DNA of 33,427 nucleotides, taken from Gammaproteobacteria bacterium (GTDB taxonomy: Bacteria; Pseudomonadota; Gammaproteobacteria; Xanthomonadales; Rhodanobacteraceae). Of the stretch, positions 21,077-28,838 are shown piece by piece; position 1 is the first letter of the stretch, and each line of letters begins with the position of its first letter. Below the pieces are notes generated by a model, which did not search any database, had not been told where the DNA came from, and was given only the letters and a program-made list of their open reading frames with translations. The translations under genes were made by a program, and so were the position numbers. The stretch is from positions 1 through 33,427 of the forward strand of contig JAJPJT010000014.1 in assembly GCA_021324095.1 (NCBI GenBank). Direction: 5' to 3'.

Positions 21077-22321
21077 TCAAATCAGACGGCTGAAGATGCG
21101 CGCGCCGGCCAGGTATTCGCCGGCCATGGTGCCGAGGTTGGTAAGCAGGAAGACGAGCAGGGTGCGTGCGACGCGATTGCGCCACCAGCCGGAAACGTGC
21201 AACAGGTCTTTGCGCAGGGACTGGAAATCGGCGACACGTGGTTTGCGCAGCCACGCCTCGACCGTGCCGGAAAAGACGCCCGACGAGAGCCCCGGCGGAC
21301 GCAGCGGTTTCAGCGGTCCCATCACGGCTGCGGTGAGCACCGACAGCGGATGCCCGCCCGCGACGGCGGCGCCGAGCGCACTCAGAACAGCGGTGTAGAT
21401 CACCCAGTCGCGCAGTGCGTGCCAGCCCATCGCGGCATTGCGGTAGAACAGGAACGCGATCGCGGCGAAGATCGCGAGCATCACCGCGATCGCAAAATAC
21501 TTTGGCCACCTCGGTGCCGGCAACTTTGCCGCGAGCGGTTCGATCACAACCCGCGGCGGCTCCTGTTGCGATGAGAGTTCGCGCTCGACACCCGCAAGGT
21601 GGCCCGCGCCGATCACCACCAGCACACGCTTCGCTTCCGGGTTTGCCGAAGATTCTTCGCGCAATCGCGCGGCCATGAAGCGGTCGCGTTCGCCGATGAG
21701 TGCCTCATAGAGTGGTTTCGACTGGCGTGCGAACTCGCCGAACGCGCCTTCCAGGATGTCGCCCTGTTTCAGCTTTTCGATCTCCGCCTCGTCGATGTCG
21801 TCGTGCGAGAACACGCTCGCAATCAGGCCGCCGATGATGCCCAGACGGTCGCGCAAGCGCACGCCGCGATAAGCGTGGTTGAGCGTGGTGCCGATCTCGC
21901 GATCCACCAGCCACAAGCGCAGCCCGTGCGCGTCGGCCGCGGCCATCGCGGCTTTCATTTCGGCGCCGGGCTCGATGCCGTACTGTTCGGCGATGCGCTG
22001 TTGGAACGATGACAGCGCGAGCGACGCGAACACCATCCCGGCCTTGCCGGTACGGATGACTTGGAACAGGTCCATCTTCGCGAAGGCGTCTGGATCGCGG
22101 ATTCCGCGCGCGCGTGATTCGCACAGTTCGACGGCAATCGCATCGAAGGACTCGCGTTCGACCAGCGCCTTCACCGCATCGACCGAGGCGCGCGACACGT
22201 GCGCTGTGCCCAGCAGCACGTACTCGACGCCGTCGCGCGTGACACGCGTGACCGGCTGGTTGGCGAGCGCATCGGTGGCCGCCTGGTGGGGTTTGGCAGG
22301 CTCCGTGGCTGGGTCGTTCAC
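21077..22321 (-). CDS. TraB/PrgY-family membrane protein
   Basis: A 414-residue TraB-domain protein, related to enterococcal TraB/PrgY, which lowers pheromone activity, and to the GumN/Tiki metalloprotease-like superfamily. The N-terminal domain has YVLLGTAHVSRASVDAV with the GTAH motif, DAIAVELCESRARG with the acidic E, and VVIGAGHLAGVERELSS with the second GxGH. These are the likely metal or catalytic positions. The C-terminal third is membrane-embedded: YFAIAVMLAIFAAIAFLFY, WVIYTAVLSALGAAVAGGHPLSVLTAAVMG and ARTLLVFLLTNLGTMAGEYLAG. Substrate and role in free-living proteobacteria are unknown. A palindromic element lies upstream (22381-22455). Confidence 0.88.
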   Translation of the reverse strand: MNDPATEPAKPHQAATDALANQPVTRVTRDGVEYVLLGTAHVSRASVDAVKALVERESFDAIAVELCESRARGIRDPDAFAKMDLFQVIRTGKAGMVFASLALSSFQQRIAEQYGIEPGAEMKAAMAAADAHGLRLWLVDREIGTTLNHAYRGVRLRDRLGIIGGLIASVFSHDDIDEAEIEKLKQGDILEGAFGEFARQSKPLYEALIGERDRFMAARLREESSANPEAKRVLVVIGAGHLAGVERELSSQQEPPRVVIEPLAAKLPAPRWPKYFAIAVMLAIFAAIAFLFYRNAAMGWHALRDWVIYTAVLSALGAAVAGGHPLSVLTAAVMGPLKPLRPPGLSSGVFSGTVEAWLRKPRVADFQSLRKDLLHVSGWWRNRVARTLLVFLLTNLGTMAGEYLAGARIFSRLI

Positions 22322-22380
22322 GCAAAGGCCCTCTCAAGCGGTCGAAGTGGACAAGCCGTTGGTGTCACAGAAGGAAAGCG

Positions 22381-22455
22381 TTTGACACGGATAAATGCGG
22401 ATCAACTCTGATTTGCTCTTTTGATCCGCGGTCATCCGCTTCGATCCGTGTCAAA
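22381..22455. repeat. Two-tier palindromic element
   Basis: Outer arms TTTGACACGGAT (22381-22392) and ATCCGTGTCAAA (22444-22455) pair perfectly over 12 bp. Inside, GCGGATCAA (22397-22405) and TTGATCCGC (22421-22429) pair perfectly over 9 bp. An extra unpaired segment, GGTCATCCGCTTCG, follows the inner right arm. ATCCG-type units recur within the right half. It occupies the 197-bp gap between aguB and the TraB-family gene and resembles dispersed GGATAAATGCGGAT-type repeats. Confidence 0.75.
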
Positions 22456-22518
22456 AAGGCTTTCGTTCGTGTGCGTTCATTGCTTCGAGCCACCGGCCAC
22501 CACAGGGTGATAGAAAGG

Positions 22519-23409
22519 CTAATCGCGGAAGCGGCGCGTGAGATCGCCGTAGGCATCGATGCGGCGGTCGCGCAGGAACGGCCAGATTCGGCGAACGGTT
22601 TCGCTGCGCGCCATGTCGATGTCGACGACCAGCAACTCGCGGCTGTCGTCATTCGCCTGCGCGAGAATTTCGCCCTGCGGGCCGGCCACGAAACTCGATC
22701 CCCAGAATTGCGCGCCACGGCCGCTGCCGTCCGGCGCGGGTTCGAAACCGACCCGGTTGCAGGCGAGCAATGGCAGGCCGTTCGCGACCGCATGGCCGCG
22801 CTGCACGGTGATCCACGCGTTGCGCTGCCGATCCTTTTCGTCCTGCGGGTCGGCCGGATCCCAGCCGATCGCAGTCGGGTACAGAAGCAGCTCCGCACCT
22901 GCGAGCGCCATCAGTCGCGCCGCTTCCGGATACCACTGGTCCCAGCACACCAGCACGCCGAGCTTCCCGACCGAGGTGTCGACCGGATGAAAGCCGAGAT
23001 CACCCGGCGTGAAGTAGAACTTCTCGTAATAAGCCGGATCGTCCGGTATGTGCATCTTGCGGTACCTGCCGGCGATCGCTTCGGACCGGTCGAACACCAC
23101 CGCGGTGTTGTGGTACAGCCCCGCCGCGCGCCGTTCGAACAGCGACGCGACCACGACGAGTTTCAATTCCGTCGAGAGCTTGCCGAGGCGTTCGGTCGAC
23201 GGACCGGGAATCGGTTCGGCACGCTCGAACTCCTCGACCGATTCGTGCTGGCAGAAATAAGGTCCGTTGTGGATTTCCTGCAGCAACACGAGCTGCGCGC
23301 CGGCCTTCGCGGCGTCGCGCAGTCCGGTCTCGATCGCATCGAGATTGGCGTCGACACTGCCGCGATCGCGTTCCTGCAGCAAGGCGACTTTTAGGTTCTT
23401 TGGCGACAT
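22519..23409 (-). CDS. aguB: N-carbamoylputrescine amidase
   Basis: Hydrolyses N-carbamoylputrescine to putrescine, CO2 and ammonia, the second step of the agmatine route to polyamines. The 296-residue nitrilase-superfamily protein has the catalytic triad E45 (LVLLQEIHNGPYF), K118 (GRYRKMHIPDDP) and C155 (GVLVCWDQWYPEAARLMAL). The HIPDDPAYYEKFYFTPGD and AELLLYPTAIGWDP segments are characteristic of this specificity. ATG at 23409 fits the family start. It lies 140 bp downstream of aguA, separated by an inverted repeat. Confidence 0.95.
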   Translation of the reverse strand: MSPKNLKVALLQERDRGSVDANLDAIETGLRDAAKAGAQLVLLQEIHNGPYFCQHESVEEFERAEPIPGPSTERLGKLSTELKLVVVASLFERRAAGLYHNTAVVFDRSEAIAGRYRKMHIPDDPAYYEKFYFTPGDLGFHPVDTSVGKLGVLVCWDQWYPEAARLMALAGAELLLYPTAIGWDPADPQDEKDRQRNAWITVQRGHAVANGLPLLACNRVGFEPAPDGSGRGAQFWGSSFVAGPQGEILAQANDDSRELLVVDIDMARSETVRRIWPFLRDRRIDAYGDLTRRFRD

Positions 23410-23423
23410 GGAGAACAGCTTTA

Positions 23424-23503
23424 TCCGCGAAGAACGCGAAGGGCGCAAAGGAAGCAAAAGGCAATCTTATTGGTTTCTTTGCATTCTTGGCGTCCTTCGC
23501 GGA
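23424..23503. repeat. Imperfect inverted repeat between aguA and aguB
   Basis: The arms at 23424-23452 and 23475-23503 can pair over about 29 bp with roughly seven mismatches. Both arms, read outward-in, carry the pattern TCCGCGAAG-R-ACGC-S-AAG, then GCAAAG. The CGCGAAGRACGCSAAG wording is that of a dispersed repeat seen in many proteobacteria. It lies in the aguA-aguB transcript and could form a long hairpin that lowers or tunes aguB expression. Confidence 0.65.
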
Positions 23504-23549
23504 CTGATGCTTTGGCGCGCGCCCGGCATGCACTTCGCGTGCAGGTGCT

Positions 23550-24596
23550 TCAGCTCTGCGCCAGTACGCCATCCGGCAACTGCATGGTCATGCAGTGCAG
23601 GCTGCCGTTCTGCCAGATCAGCGGTTTGCAGGGGATCTGGACGACTTCACGGCCCGGGTGCGCCAGCGCGGTCGTTTGCGCGGCGGCATCGTCCACTGCA
23701 TCGCCATAGGCCGGCACCAGCACGGCGCCATTGACGACGAGGTAATTGGCGTAAGACGCAGCAAGCCGGCGGCCTTCATCGAGGATCGGCTTGGGCCAGG
23801 CCAATGGAAACAGCCGGTATGATTTGCCGTCCGTGGTGCGCAGGCCCTCGAGTTCGCGCCGCATCGCTTCGAGCTCAACGTAATGAGGGTCGTCCGGATC
23901 GCTGCACGCCTGGTAGACGATCGCATCGTCCGGCGCGAAGCGTGCAAGGGTGTCGACGTGCGCATCCGTGTCGTCGCCCTGCAGACAGCCTTGATCGAGC
24001 CACAGCACGCGCTGCGCCGACAGCGCATCGCGCAGCGTGGCTTCGATTTGCTCGCGCGACTGGTCGGGATGGCGCTGATGCAGACAGCGCCAGGTGGTCA
24101 TGATCGTGCCGCGTCCGTCGGATTCGATGGCACCCCCTTCCAGCGCCCAGTCCACGCGCCGGCGCTGCGCATTGCGCCGGAACATGCCGCGTTTGACGAG
24201 CGCGGCGACCAGCGCGTCGTCGAGGGAAGCCTCGAACTTGCCACCCCAGCCAGTGAAGCGAAAATCCAGCAACACGAATCGATCGTCGTGGGTGCGCAAC
24301 GTGATCGGACCGGAATCGCGCAACCAGGTGTCGTCGTAGGCGATCTCGACGAAGCGCACCCGATCGAGATCGGCGCCGGCATCGCGCACCAGGGCGGCAG
24401 CATGCGCCCCGATCTCGGCATCGGGCGTGCACACGATGGCGGTTTCGAATCGGGAGATCGCGGCAGTCAGCGCGGCGCAGCTTGCCTCGACATCATCCAG
24501 TCGCGCCGCCCAGTCGGTGCCGGAATGCGGCCATGCGAGCAACACCGCCGCCTGCGGCTCCCATTCGGCAGGTAGTCGCAATTCAGGTGATGACAT
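23550..24596 (-). CDS. aguA: Agmatine deiminase
   Basis: Converts agmatine to N-carbamoylputrescine and ammonia, the first step of the pathway completed by AguB next door. The 348-residue protein of the peptidylarginine deiminase superfamily begins LPAEWEPQAAVLLAWPHSGTDW. It carries YDDTWLRDSGPI, TGWGGKF, ALEGGAIESDGRGT, LDQGCLQGDDTDAHVDTLARF and, at the end, QNGSLHCMTMQLP with the nucleophile C335. ATG at 24596 gives the standard N-terminus. A repeat element lies 12 bp upstream of the start and so probably overlaps its promoter or leader. Confidence 0.96.
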   Translation of the reverse strand: MSSPELRLPAEWEPQAAVLLAWPHSGTDWAARLDDVEASCAALTAAISRFETAIVCTPDAEIGAHAAALVRDAGADLDRVRFVEIAYDDTWLRDSGPITLRTHDDRFVLLDFRFTGWGGKFEASLDDALVAALVKRGMFRRNAQRRRVDWALEGGAIESDGRGTIMTTWRCLHQRHPDQSREQIEATLRDALSAQRVLWLDQGCLQGDDTDAHVDTLARFAPDDAIVYQACSDPDDPHYVELEAMRRELEGLRTTDGKSYRLFPLAWPKPILDEGRRLAASYANYLVVNGAVLVPAYGDAVDDAAAQTTALAHPGREVVQIPCKPLIWQNGSLHCMTMQLPDGVLAQS

Positions 24597-24607
24597 CGGT
24601 CTCGCAG

Positions 24608-24716
24608 CGGCTGTTGTGAAAAGTCAGGCCAAGGAAGGCCGTTCCGGTCTTCACGATCAAGAGGTACCCAGTTCCACGACAGACCAGGCGATGCGGCGAT
24701 CAGGGACGATCGCACT
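24608..24716. repeat. Two-part dispersed repeat, copy 2 (short form)
   Basis: The left part, 24608-24627, is identical over 20 bp to 15584-15603. The right part, 24694-24716, matches 15742-15764 at 21 of 23 positions, with GCGATCAGGGACGATC inside. In this copy the right part can form the stem CGATC-AGGGAC-GATCG. The spacing is 72 bp shorter than in copy 1. It fills the gap between aguA and the small secreted protein, whose TAA stop shares one base with its right end. Confidence 0.75.
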
Positions 24717-25039
24717 TACAAAGCATGAGGCCCCGGCGTACGCAGCACGGAGTGGATGACGTGCGTGTTCTGGAAATACACGATGTATTTCGCATATTCC
24801 CAGCGATGGATCGGCGGCTGGTACCTGGAACTGCCGCCACGGGTCGGCAGGATCTTGATCGGCGCGCCGTACTCGCGCCGCACTTCAGCCATGGTCATGC
24901 CGTTCTTCGGCAGGTTCATGCGCTGTTCCTGCTGGACCTTCATGCGCAGGGTTTCGGCGTGGGCGGTCGCCGGCAACAGCAACGGCGCCGCGGCGAAGGC
25001 GAGTGTTGCGACAATCAGGCTGGTGGCAATGTACTTCAT
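24716..25039 (-). CDS. Small secreted protein, possibly BamE/OmlA-like
   Basis: A 107-residue exported protein. Residues 1-30 are a signal peptide (LIVATLAFAAAPLLLPATAHA) without a lipobox cysteine. The mature part, RMNLPKNGMTMAEVRREYGAPIKILPTRGG...PPIHRWEYAKYIVYFQNTHVIHSVL, has the layout of SmpA/OmlA/BamE-type folds: GMTxxEVRxxYGxP, then a RWxY...YFxNxxV strand pair. That assignment is by pattern only. ATG at 25039 is preferred to 25120 because the signal peptide starts there. It stands alone, with the L36 terminator upstream. Confidence 0.75.
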   Translation of the reverse strand: MKYIATSLIVATLAFAAAPLLLPATAHAETLRMKVQQEQRMNLPKNGMTMAEVRREYGAPIKILPTRGGSSRYQPPIHRWEYAKYIVYFQNTHVIHSVLRTPGPHAL

Positions 25040-25121
25040 GGCGCTTGTCCCCCCGGCGCACCGTGCGCCGATGCGCCTTTGTAGCAAAACCCGCCTGAAC
25101 GCGCCAGAGATTGCGGTCACG

Positions 25122-25148
25122 AAAAAGGCCGCTGCAAGCGGCCTTTTT
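25122..25148. terminator. Terminator downstream of rpmJ
   Basis: AAAAAGGCCGC (25122-25132) pairs perfectly with GCGGCCTTTTT (25138-25148) around loop TGCAA. With A- and T-tracts on both sides it works in either direction. On the minus strand it ends the rpmJ transcript after the structured element at 25156-25300. Confidence 0.85.
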
Positions 25149-25155
25149 GGTCATC

Positions 25156-25300
25156 CGGTAACGTTTGGAAAGCGTTGCGAGCGAAGGCAGGTTGCGTGAC
25201 GCCGGAGCGCAGGAACCGGAGTGTACACGTCAGTACATGAGGATTCCGAGCACCGCCGGCGCGCAAGCTGACGAGCGCAGCAGCTTTCCTGACGTTACCG
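25156..25300. repeat. Nested hairpin element at the 3' end of rpmJ
   Basis: Terminal arms at 25156-25173 and 25283-25300 (CGGTAACGT-tt-GGAAAGC and GCTTTCC-tg-ACGTTACCG) pair at 16 of 18 positions. Inside, TTGCG-tga-CGCCGG pairs with CCGGCGCGCAA across a 3-base bulge. At the centre, TGTAC and GTACA form a hairpin around ACGTCA, flanked by GGAA and TTCC. The right terminal arm includes the TAA stop of rpmJ (25297-25295), and the terminator follows 7 bp past the left arm. No target-site duplication is obvious. Confidence 0.75.
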
Positions 25301-25420
25301 CTGGCGCGCCTTGAAGCGCGGGTTGCTCTTGCAAATCACGAACACCTTGCCGCGCCGGCGCACGATCTTGCAGTCGCGGTGCCGCTGCTTGGCGGACTTC
25401 AGGGACGAAAGCACCTTCAC
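25295..25420 (-). CDS. rpmJ: Ribosomal protein L36, YkgO type
   Basis: A 41-residue 50S subunit protein. The sequence [40 protein letters not shown] is the B-type (YkgO-like) L36. It has only two cysteines, in DCK and ICK, and lacks the zinc ribbon of standard L36. In enterics this form is a zinc-starvation spare; in xanthomonads it seems to be the usual L36, from memory. The start is GTG at 25420, supported by GAGGAGA 8 bases upstream; there is no nearby in-frame ATG. A good promoter lies at 25492-25464, with no Zur-like palindrome that I can see. Confidence 0.93.
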   Translation of the reverse strand: MKVLSSLKSAKQRHRDCKIVRRRGKVFVICKSNPRFKARQR

Positions 25421-25463
25421 GGCGGGTCTCCTCGAGGGCAATCTGGCTGAAACAAAGCGGGAA

Positions 25464-25492
25464 AGTGTAGCGTGCATAAACACTTGCCGCAA
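25464..25492 (-). promoter_or_regulatory. rpmJ promoter
   Basis: On the minus strand, TTGCGG (25492-25487), exactly 17 bp and TACACT (25469-25464) match the sigma-70 pattern. The expected start is near 25457, giving a leader of about 37 bases with the GAGGAGA ribosome binding site. The divergent tkt gene lies on the other side. Confidence 0.6.
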
Positions 25493-25566
25493 GTCTGCGG
25501 ACAGGCGAAAACCGGCCGGTTATCCTTGGCTATTCAGTCCTGAAAACCACCGGGAGTAGCACCGCC

Positions 25567-27609
25567 ATGGCAGCCGATCTCGATCAGACTTGTGTCAACA
25601 CCATCCGCTTCCTGTCGGTGGACATGGTGCAGAAGGCCGACAGCGGCCACCCCGGCATGCCGCTGGGTGCGGCGCCCATGGCTTACGTGCTGTGGACCAA
25701 GTTCATGAAGTACAACCCGGCCGGTCCGCACTGGGTCGATCGCGACCGTTTCGTGCTCTCGGCAGGCCATGGTTCCGCGCTGCTCTATAGCCTGCTGTAC
25801 CTGACCGGCTACGACCTGTCGCTGGACGACATCAAGCAGTTCCGCCAGTGGGGCAGCAAGTGCCCGGGCCATCCCGAGCGCGGCCACACGCCGGGCGTGG
25901 AAGTCACCACCGGTCCGCTCGGCCAGGGCCTTGCCAACGCGGTCGGCATGGCGATCGCCGAGGCGCAGCTCGCCGCGCGCTACAACCGCGACGGTCACAA
26001 AGTGGTCGATCACCACACCTGGGTGATCGCGAGCGACGGAGATTTGATGGAAGGCGTGGCGTCCGAAGCCGCTTCGCTGGCCGGGCACCTGAAGCTCGGC
26101 AAGCTGATTGCGTTCTACGACGACAACCTGGTGACGCTCGCCGCCGGCACGGACATCACCTTCACCGAGGATCGCGCCGCGCGTTTCAAGGCTTACGGTT
26201 GGCACGTGCAGACGATCGAGGGCGGCAACGACCTCGCCGCGATCGAAAAGGCCATCAAGCGCGCAAAGGGCAGGAAGGATCAGCCTTCGCTGATCCTGGT
26301 CCGCACCCATATCGGCTACGGCTCGCCCGAACAGGACAGCTACAAGGCGCACGGTTCGCCGCTGGGCGAAGAGGACGTGCGCAAGACCAAGGAGAAGCTG
26401 GGCTGGCCGGTCGAACCGCCGTTCCTGGTGCCCGGAGAGGCGCTGAAGCATTTCCGGGAAGCGCAGGAACGCGGCAAGCGCGCCGAGTCGGCGTGGAAGC
26501 GCCGCTGGAACAAATATGCCAAGGCTTTTCCAGAACTTGCTGAGGAATTGCAACGTTCTTTCAAGGGCGAGCTGCCGCCCGGCTGGGATGCCGACGTGCC
26601 GGTATTTCCGCCCGACGAGAAGGGGATGGCGACCCGCAAGGCGGGTGGCAAGGTGCTGTCGGCGATCGCGCCGAAGCTGCCGGCGATCAGCGGCGGTTCG
26701 GCGGATCTCGATCCCTCCACCTACACGGCGGTGGAGAAGCTGGGCGTGTTTTCTCCGGGTGCGGAATCGGATGAGCAGGGCGTTGGCAAGGACGAGAAAT
26801 GGAATTACGCCGGCCGGAACCTCCATTTCGGCGTGCGCGAACACGCGATGGGCGCGATCGCGAACGGCTTGGCTGCGCACGGCGGTTTCATCCCGTACAC
26901 CGCGACCTTCCTGATCTTCTCGGATTACATGCGCCCGCCGATGCGGCTGGCCGCGCTGAGTGGATTGCACGTCATCAACGTGTTCACCCACGACTCGATC
27001 GCGCTGGGCGAAGACGGTCCCACGCACCAGCCGGTGGAACAACTGGCCGGCCTGCGCGCGGTGCCCAACATGACGGTGATCCGTCCGGGCGACGCCAACG
27101 AAACCGCGGTGGCCTGGAAGGTCGCGATCGAAACCAGGGCGCATCCGGTGGTGCTGGTGCTCTCGCGTCAGAACGTGCCGACGCTCGATCGCGAAAAATT
27201 CGCGAGCGCCGAAGGTTTGCGCAAGGGCGCATACGTACTGAAGGATTGCGAAGGCGAGCCGCAGCTGATCCTGATCGGCACCGGCGCCGAAACGGGGCTG
27301 GTCGCGCAAGCGGTCGAGAAGTTGCGGGCCGAAGGCATCAAGGCGCGCGCGGTGTCGATGCCGAGCTGGGAACTGTTCGAACAACAGGATCAGTCTTATC
27401 GCGACTCCGTGTTGCCGCCGAACGTGCACGCGCGCCTCGCCGTGGAAGCCGGGTGCCGGCAGGGCTGGGAACGCTGGGTCGGCGACCACGGCTCGGGCGT
27501 GGGTGTCAACAAATTCGGCGCTTCCGCGCCCGGCAAGACCGTGATGGAGAAATACGGCTTCACCGTCGACAACGTGGTCGCGAAGGCGAAGGAATTGCTT
27601 CGCCGCTGA
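25567..27609 (+). CDS. tkt: Transketolase
   Basis: A thiamine-diphosphate enzyme of the pentose phosphate pathway that moves two-carbon units between sugar phosphates. The 680-residue protein starts [29 protein letters not shown] with the proton-shuttle H28. It carries [37 protein letters not shown], the cofactor motif [19 protein letters not shown] and FYDDN. It continues with [10 protein letters not shown], the catalytic-glutamate region [14 protein letters not shown], and [19 protein letters not shown]. Length is typical. GGGAG about 10 bases upstream supports the ATG at 25567. No fba, gap or pgk gene follows; palindromic repeats do. Confidence 0.97.
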   Translation: MAADLDQTCVNTIRFLSVDMVQKADSGHPGMPLGAAPMAYVLWTKFMKYNPAGPHWVDRDRFVLSAGHGSALLYSLLYLTGYDLSLDDIKQFRQWGSKCPGHPERGHTPGVEVTTGPLGQGLANAVGMAIAEAQLAARYNRDGHKVVDHHTWVIASDGDLMEGVASEAASLAGHLKLGKLIAFYDDNLVTLAAGTDITFTEDRAARFKAYGWHVQTIEGGNDLAAIEKAIKRAKGRKDQPSLILVRTHIGYGSPEQDSYKAHGSPLGEEDVRKTKEKLGWPVEPPFLVPGEALKHFREAQERGKRAESAWKRRWNKYAKAFPELAEELQRSFKGELPPGWDADVPVFPPDEKGMATRKAGGKVLSAIAPKLPAISGGSADLDPSTYTAVEKLGVFSPGAESDEQGVGKDEKWNYAGRNLHFGVREHAMGAIANGLAAHGGFIPYTATFLIFSDYMRPPMRLAALSGLHVINVFTHDSIALGEDGPTHQPVEQLAGLRAVPNMTVIRPGDANETAVAWKVAIETRAHPVVLVLSRQNVPTLDREKFASAEGLRKGAYVLKDCEGEPQLILIGTGAETGLVAQAVEKLRAEGIKARAVSMPSWELFEQQDQSYRDSVLPPNVHARLAVEAGCRQGWERWVGDHGSGVGVNKFGASAPGKTVMEKYGFTVDNVVAKAKELLRR

Positions 27610-27640
27610 TGCGTTTGTCTCGATAGCTTGTTACTTGCTG

Positions 27641-27689
27641 GTCATTCCGGGACCGCCGCAGCTCCATCGCGGCGTAACCCGGAATCCAT
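27641..27689. repeat. GTCATTCCGG-type palindromic repeat
   Basis: ATTCCGGG (27644-27651) pairs with CCCGGAAT (27678-27685), and CGCCGC (27654-27659) pairs with GCGGCG (27669-27674). The end words GTCATTCCGG and CCGGAATCCA are those of the element inside roxA (4881-4960), so both seem to belong to one dispersed family. It is 31 bp after the tkt stop and may serve as its RNA 3' structure. Confidence 0.7.
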
Positions 27690-27740
27690 CTGCTCAGCAA
27701 CGAACAAGACCGCGCCATGTGAGGCGAAATCGACGCAGTA

Positions 27741-27828
27741 CGTAGCCCGGATGAAGCGCAGCGCAATCCGGGGAGTCAAGCCGACAATGCCCCGGATTGC
27801 GCCGCTTCGCGTCTCCATCCGGGCTACG
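27741..27828. repeat. GTAGCCCGGATG-type palindromic repeat
   Basis: The left arm begins CGTAGCCCGGATG (27741-27753) and ends GCGCAATCCGGGG (27761-27773). The right arm, 27790-27828, is its inverse, with both 13-bp blocks perfectly matched and an unequal middle (7 against 13 bases). This wording is known from repeats in many gammaproteobacteria. It ends three bases before the stop codon of the PEP-CTERM gene. Confidence 0.85.
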
Positions 27829-27831
27829 CGG

Positions 27832-28395
27832 CTATGCCACGCGCCGGCGCAAGCCTACGTATCCGCCGATCAGCAGCAAGCCCAGACCGAACATGCCGAG
27901 CGCGGCGGGTTCCGGCACCGATGGCGCTGCCTGCGAGTATGTCACATCACCGTTGAACACATAGCTATCTGGCGTGCTGTAGACGAACCGATCCGCTGCG
28001 ACGAACCATTCGTCGGTGTGGTAATAGACGGAGCATTCACCGGGCGAACAGCTGTTTCCGAATACAAAAAACGTCAATTGGCCCGCGGCGTTGAATACGA
28101 GAAATCCCGTATTCGCCGTGCCAGCATTGTAGGTCGTTCCGTTCCAGGCGAAGTCGAGAGCAGTCAAGAGGTCCGCCGAAGGGTTGCCAGTGCCAGGCGT
28201 AATGCTGCTGCTGTCAAAAGAAAACGTGCCATGGCTGACGCTGCCATTGAGCGGGCCCGAGGTGGCGGTGACAGTGAAATCGTAGGTGAGGGTCGTGGCT
28301 CTTGCGGGTGCAGGCGCGAACAGAACGACAGCAGCCAGTGCAATCAAACCAACGGGTACGAACCGGCTCAAACGCAAGTCCGGGAACTTGTTCAT
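27832..28395 (-). CDS. PEP-CTERM sorting-domain protein
   Basis: A 187-residue exported protein. An N-terminal signal peptide (PVGLIALAAVVLFAPAPARA) is followed by a beta-rich, Ser/Thr/Gly/Asn/Tyr-rich body (TLTYDFTVTATSGPLNGSVSHGTFSFD). The C-terminal sorting signal is VPEPAALGMFGLGLLLIGGYVGLRRR: the PEP motif, one membrane span and an arginine cluster, the tag processed by exosortase (EpsH) for surface display or exopolysaccharide association. ATG at 28395 is supported by GGAGG 9-10 bases upstream. No exosortase gene is in the window. The lower GC and tyrosine/asparagine-rich body differ from the neighbours and may point to transfer or to secretion-type composition. Confidence 0.9.
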   Translation of the reverse strand: MNKFPDLRLSRFVPVGLIALAAVVLFAPAPARATTLTYDFTVTATSGPLNGSVSHGTFSFDSSSITPGTGNPSADLLTALDFAWNGTTYNAGTANTGFLVFNAAGQLTFFVFGNSCSPGECSVYYHTDEWFVAADRFVYSTPDSYVFNGDVTYSQAAPSVPEPAALGMFGLGLLLIGGYVGLRRRVA

Positions 28396-28728
28396 CGGGT
28401 TTTCCTCCGCGTGGCCCTCCCCGGCGGGCGAAAATACGCATTTTTCGTGCCTCAATAAATTTGTTTTTCATTCAATGAGTTGCTTTTTTAGTGGCTTTTT
28501 TAGTGGCGAAAACCGTAAAGAAAAGCGACAAGTTTGGAGGCTGACACCTGCCTTGGTCGATAAGTTGGTGTGCTTGAAACTCAAGCGGAAGGCCATTTGC
28601 ACGGGTCCGGAGCCGAAATCGCGAAATTGAAAAGTCCTCCGACAGCGTTTTACGTGTGGGCTGCGGGTGCAACCTGGCGCCGGAACCGCCCGCTCCCACG
28701 AAGGTAGACGGCCCATTCGGTAGCCGAT

Positions 28729-28800
28729 GTGGGAGCGGCGGGTCGCCGCGACAAAAAGTGGGGTGTGGCGAAACCAGTCGCGGGCACCGCCCGCTCCCAC
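28729..28800. repeat. Inverted pair of GTGGGAGCGG repeats
   Basis: The plus-strand copy at 28729-28752 starts GTGGGAGCGGCGGG and ends CGCCGCGAC. The minus-strand copy at 28800-28777 starts GTGGGAGCGGGCGG and ends GCCCGCGAC. They are 24 bp each, inverted, and identical at most positions. A third, partial minus-strand copy (GTGGGAGCGGGCGGTTCC) lies at 28699-28682. This is a familiar dispersed repeat of Xanthomonadales and pseudomonads, often seen in such face-to-face pairs. Confidence 0.8.
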
Positions 28801-28838
28801 AGGCGGTTGCGCAAAGTTGGCGATTGCGCGAAGCCGAA

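Noticed and set aside
25420..25566. Zur box for a zinc-regulated YkgO-type L36
   Set aside because: No palindrome of the Zur type was seen in the rpmJ/tkt gap, and a plain sigma-70 promoter explains expression.
25534..27489. 651-codon open frame opposite transketolase
   Set aside because: Antisense shadow of tkt; composition is typical of a complemented GC-rich gene and no motif is seen.
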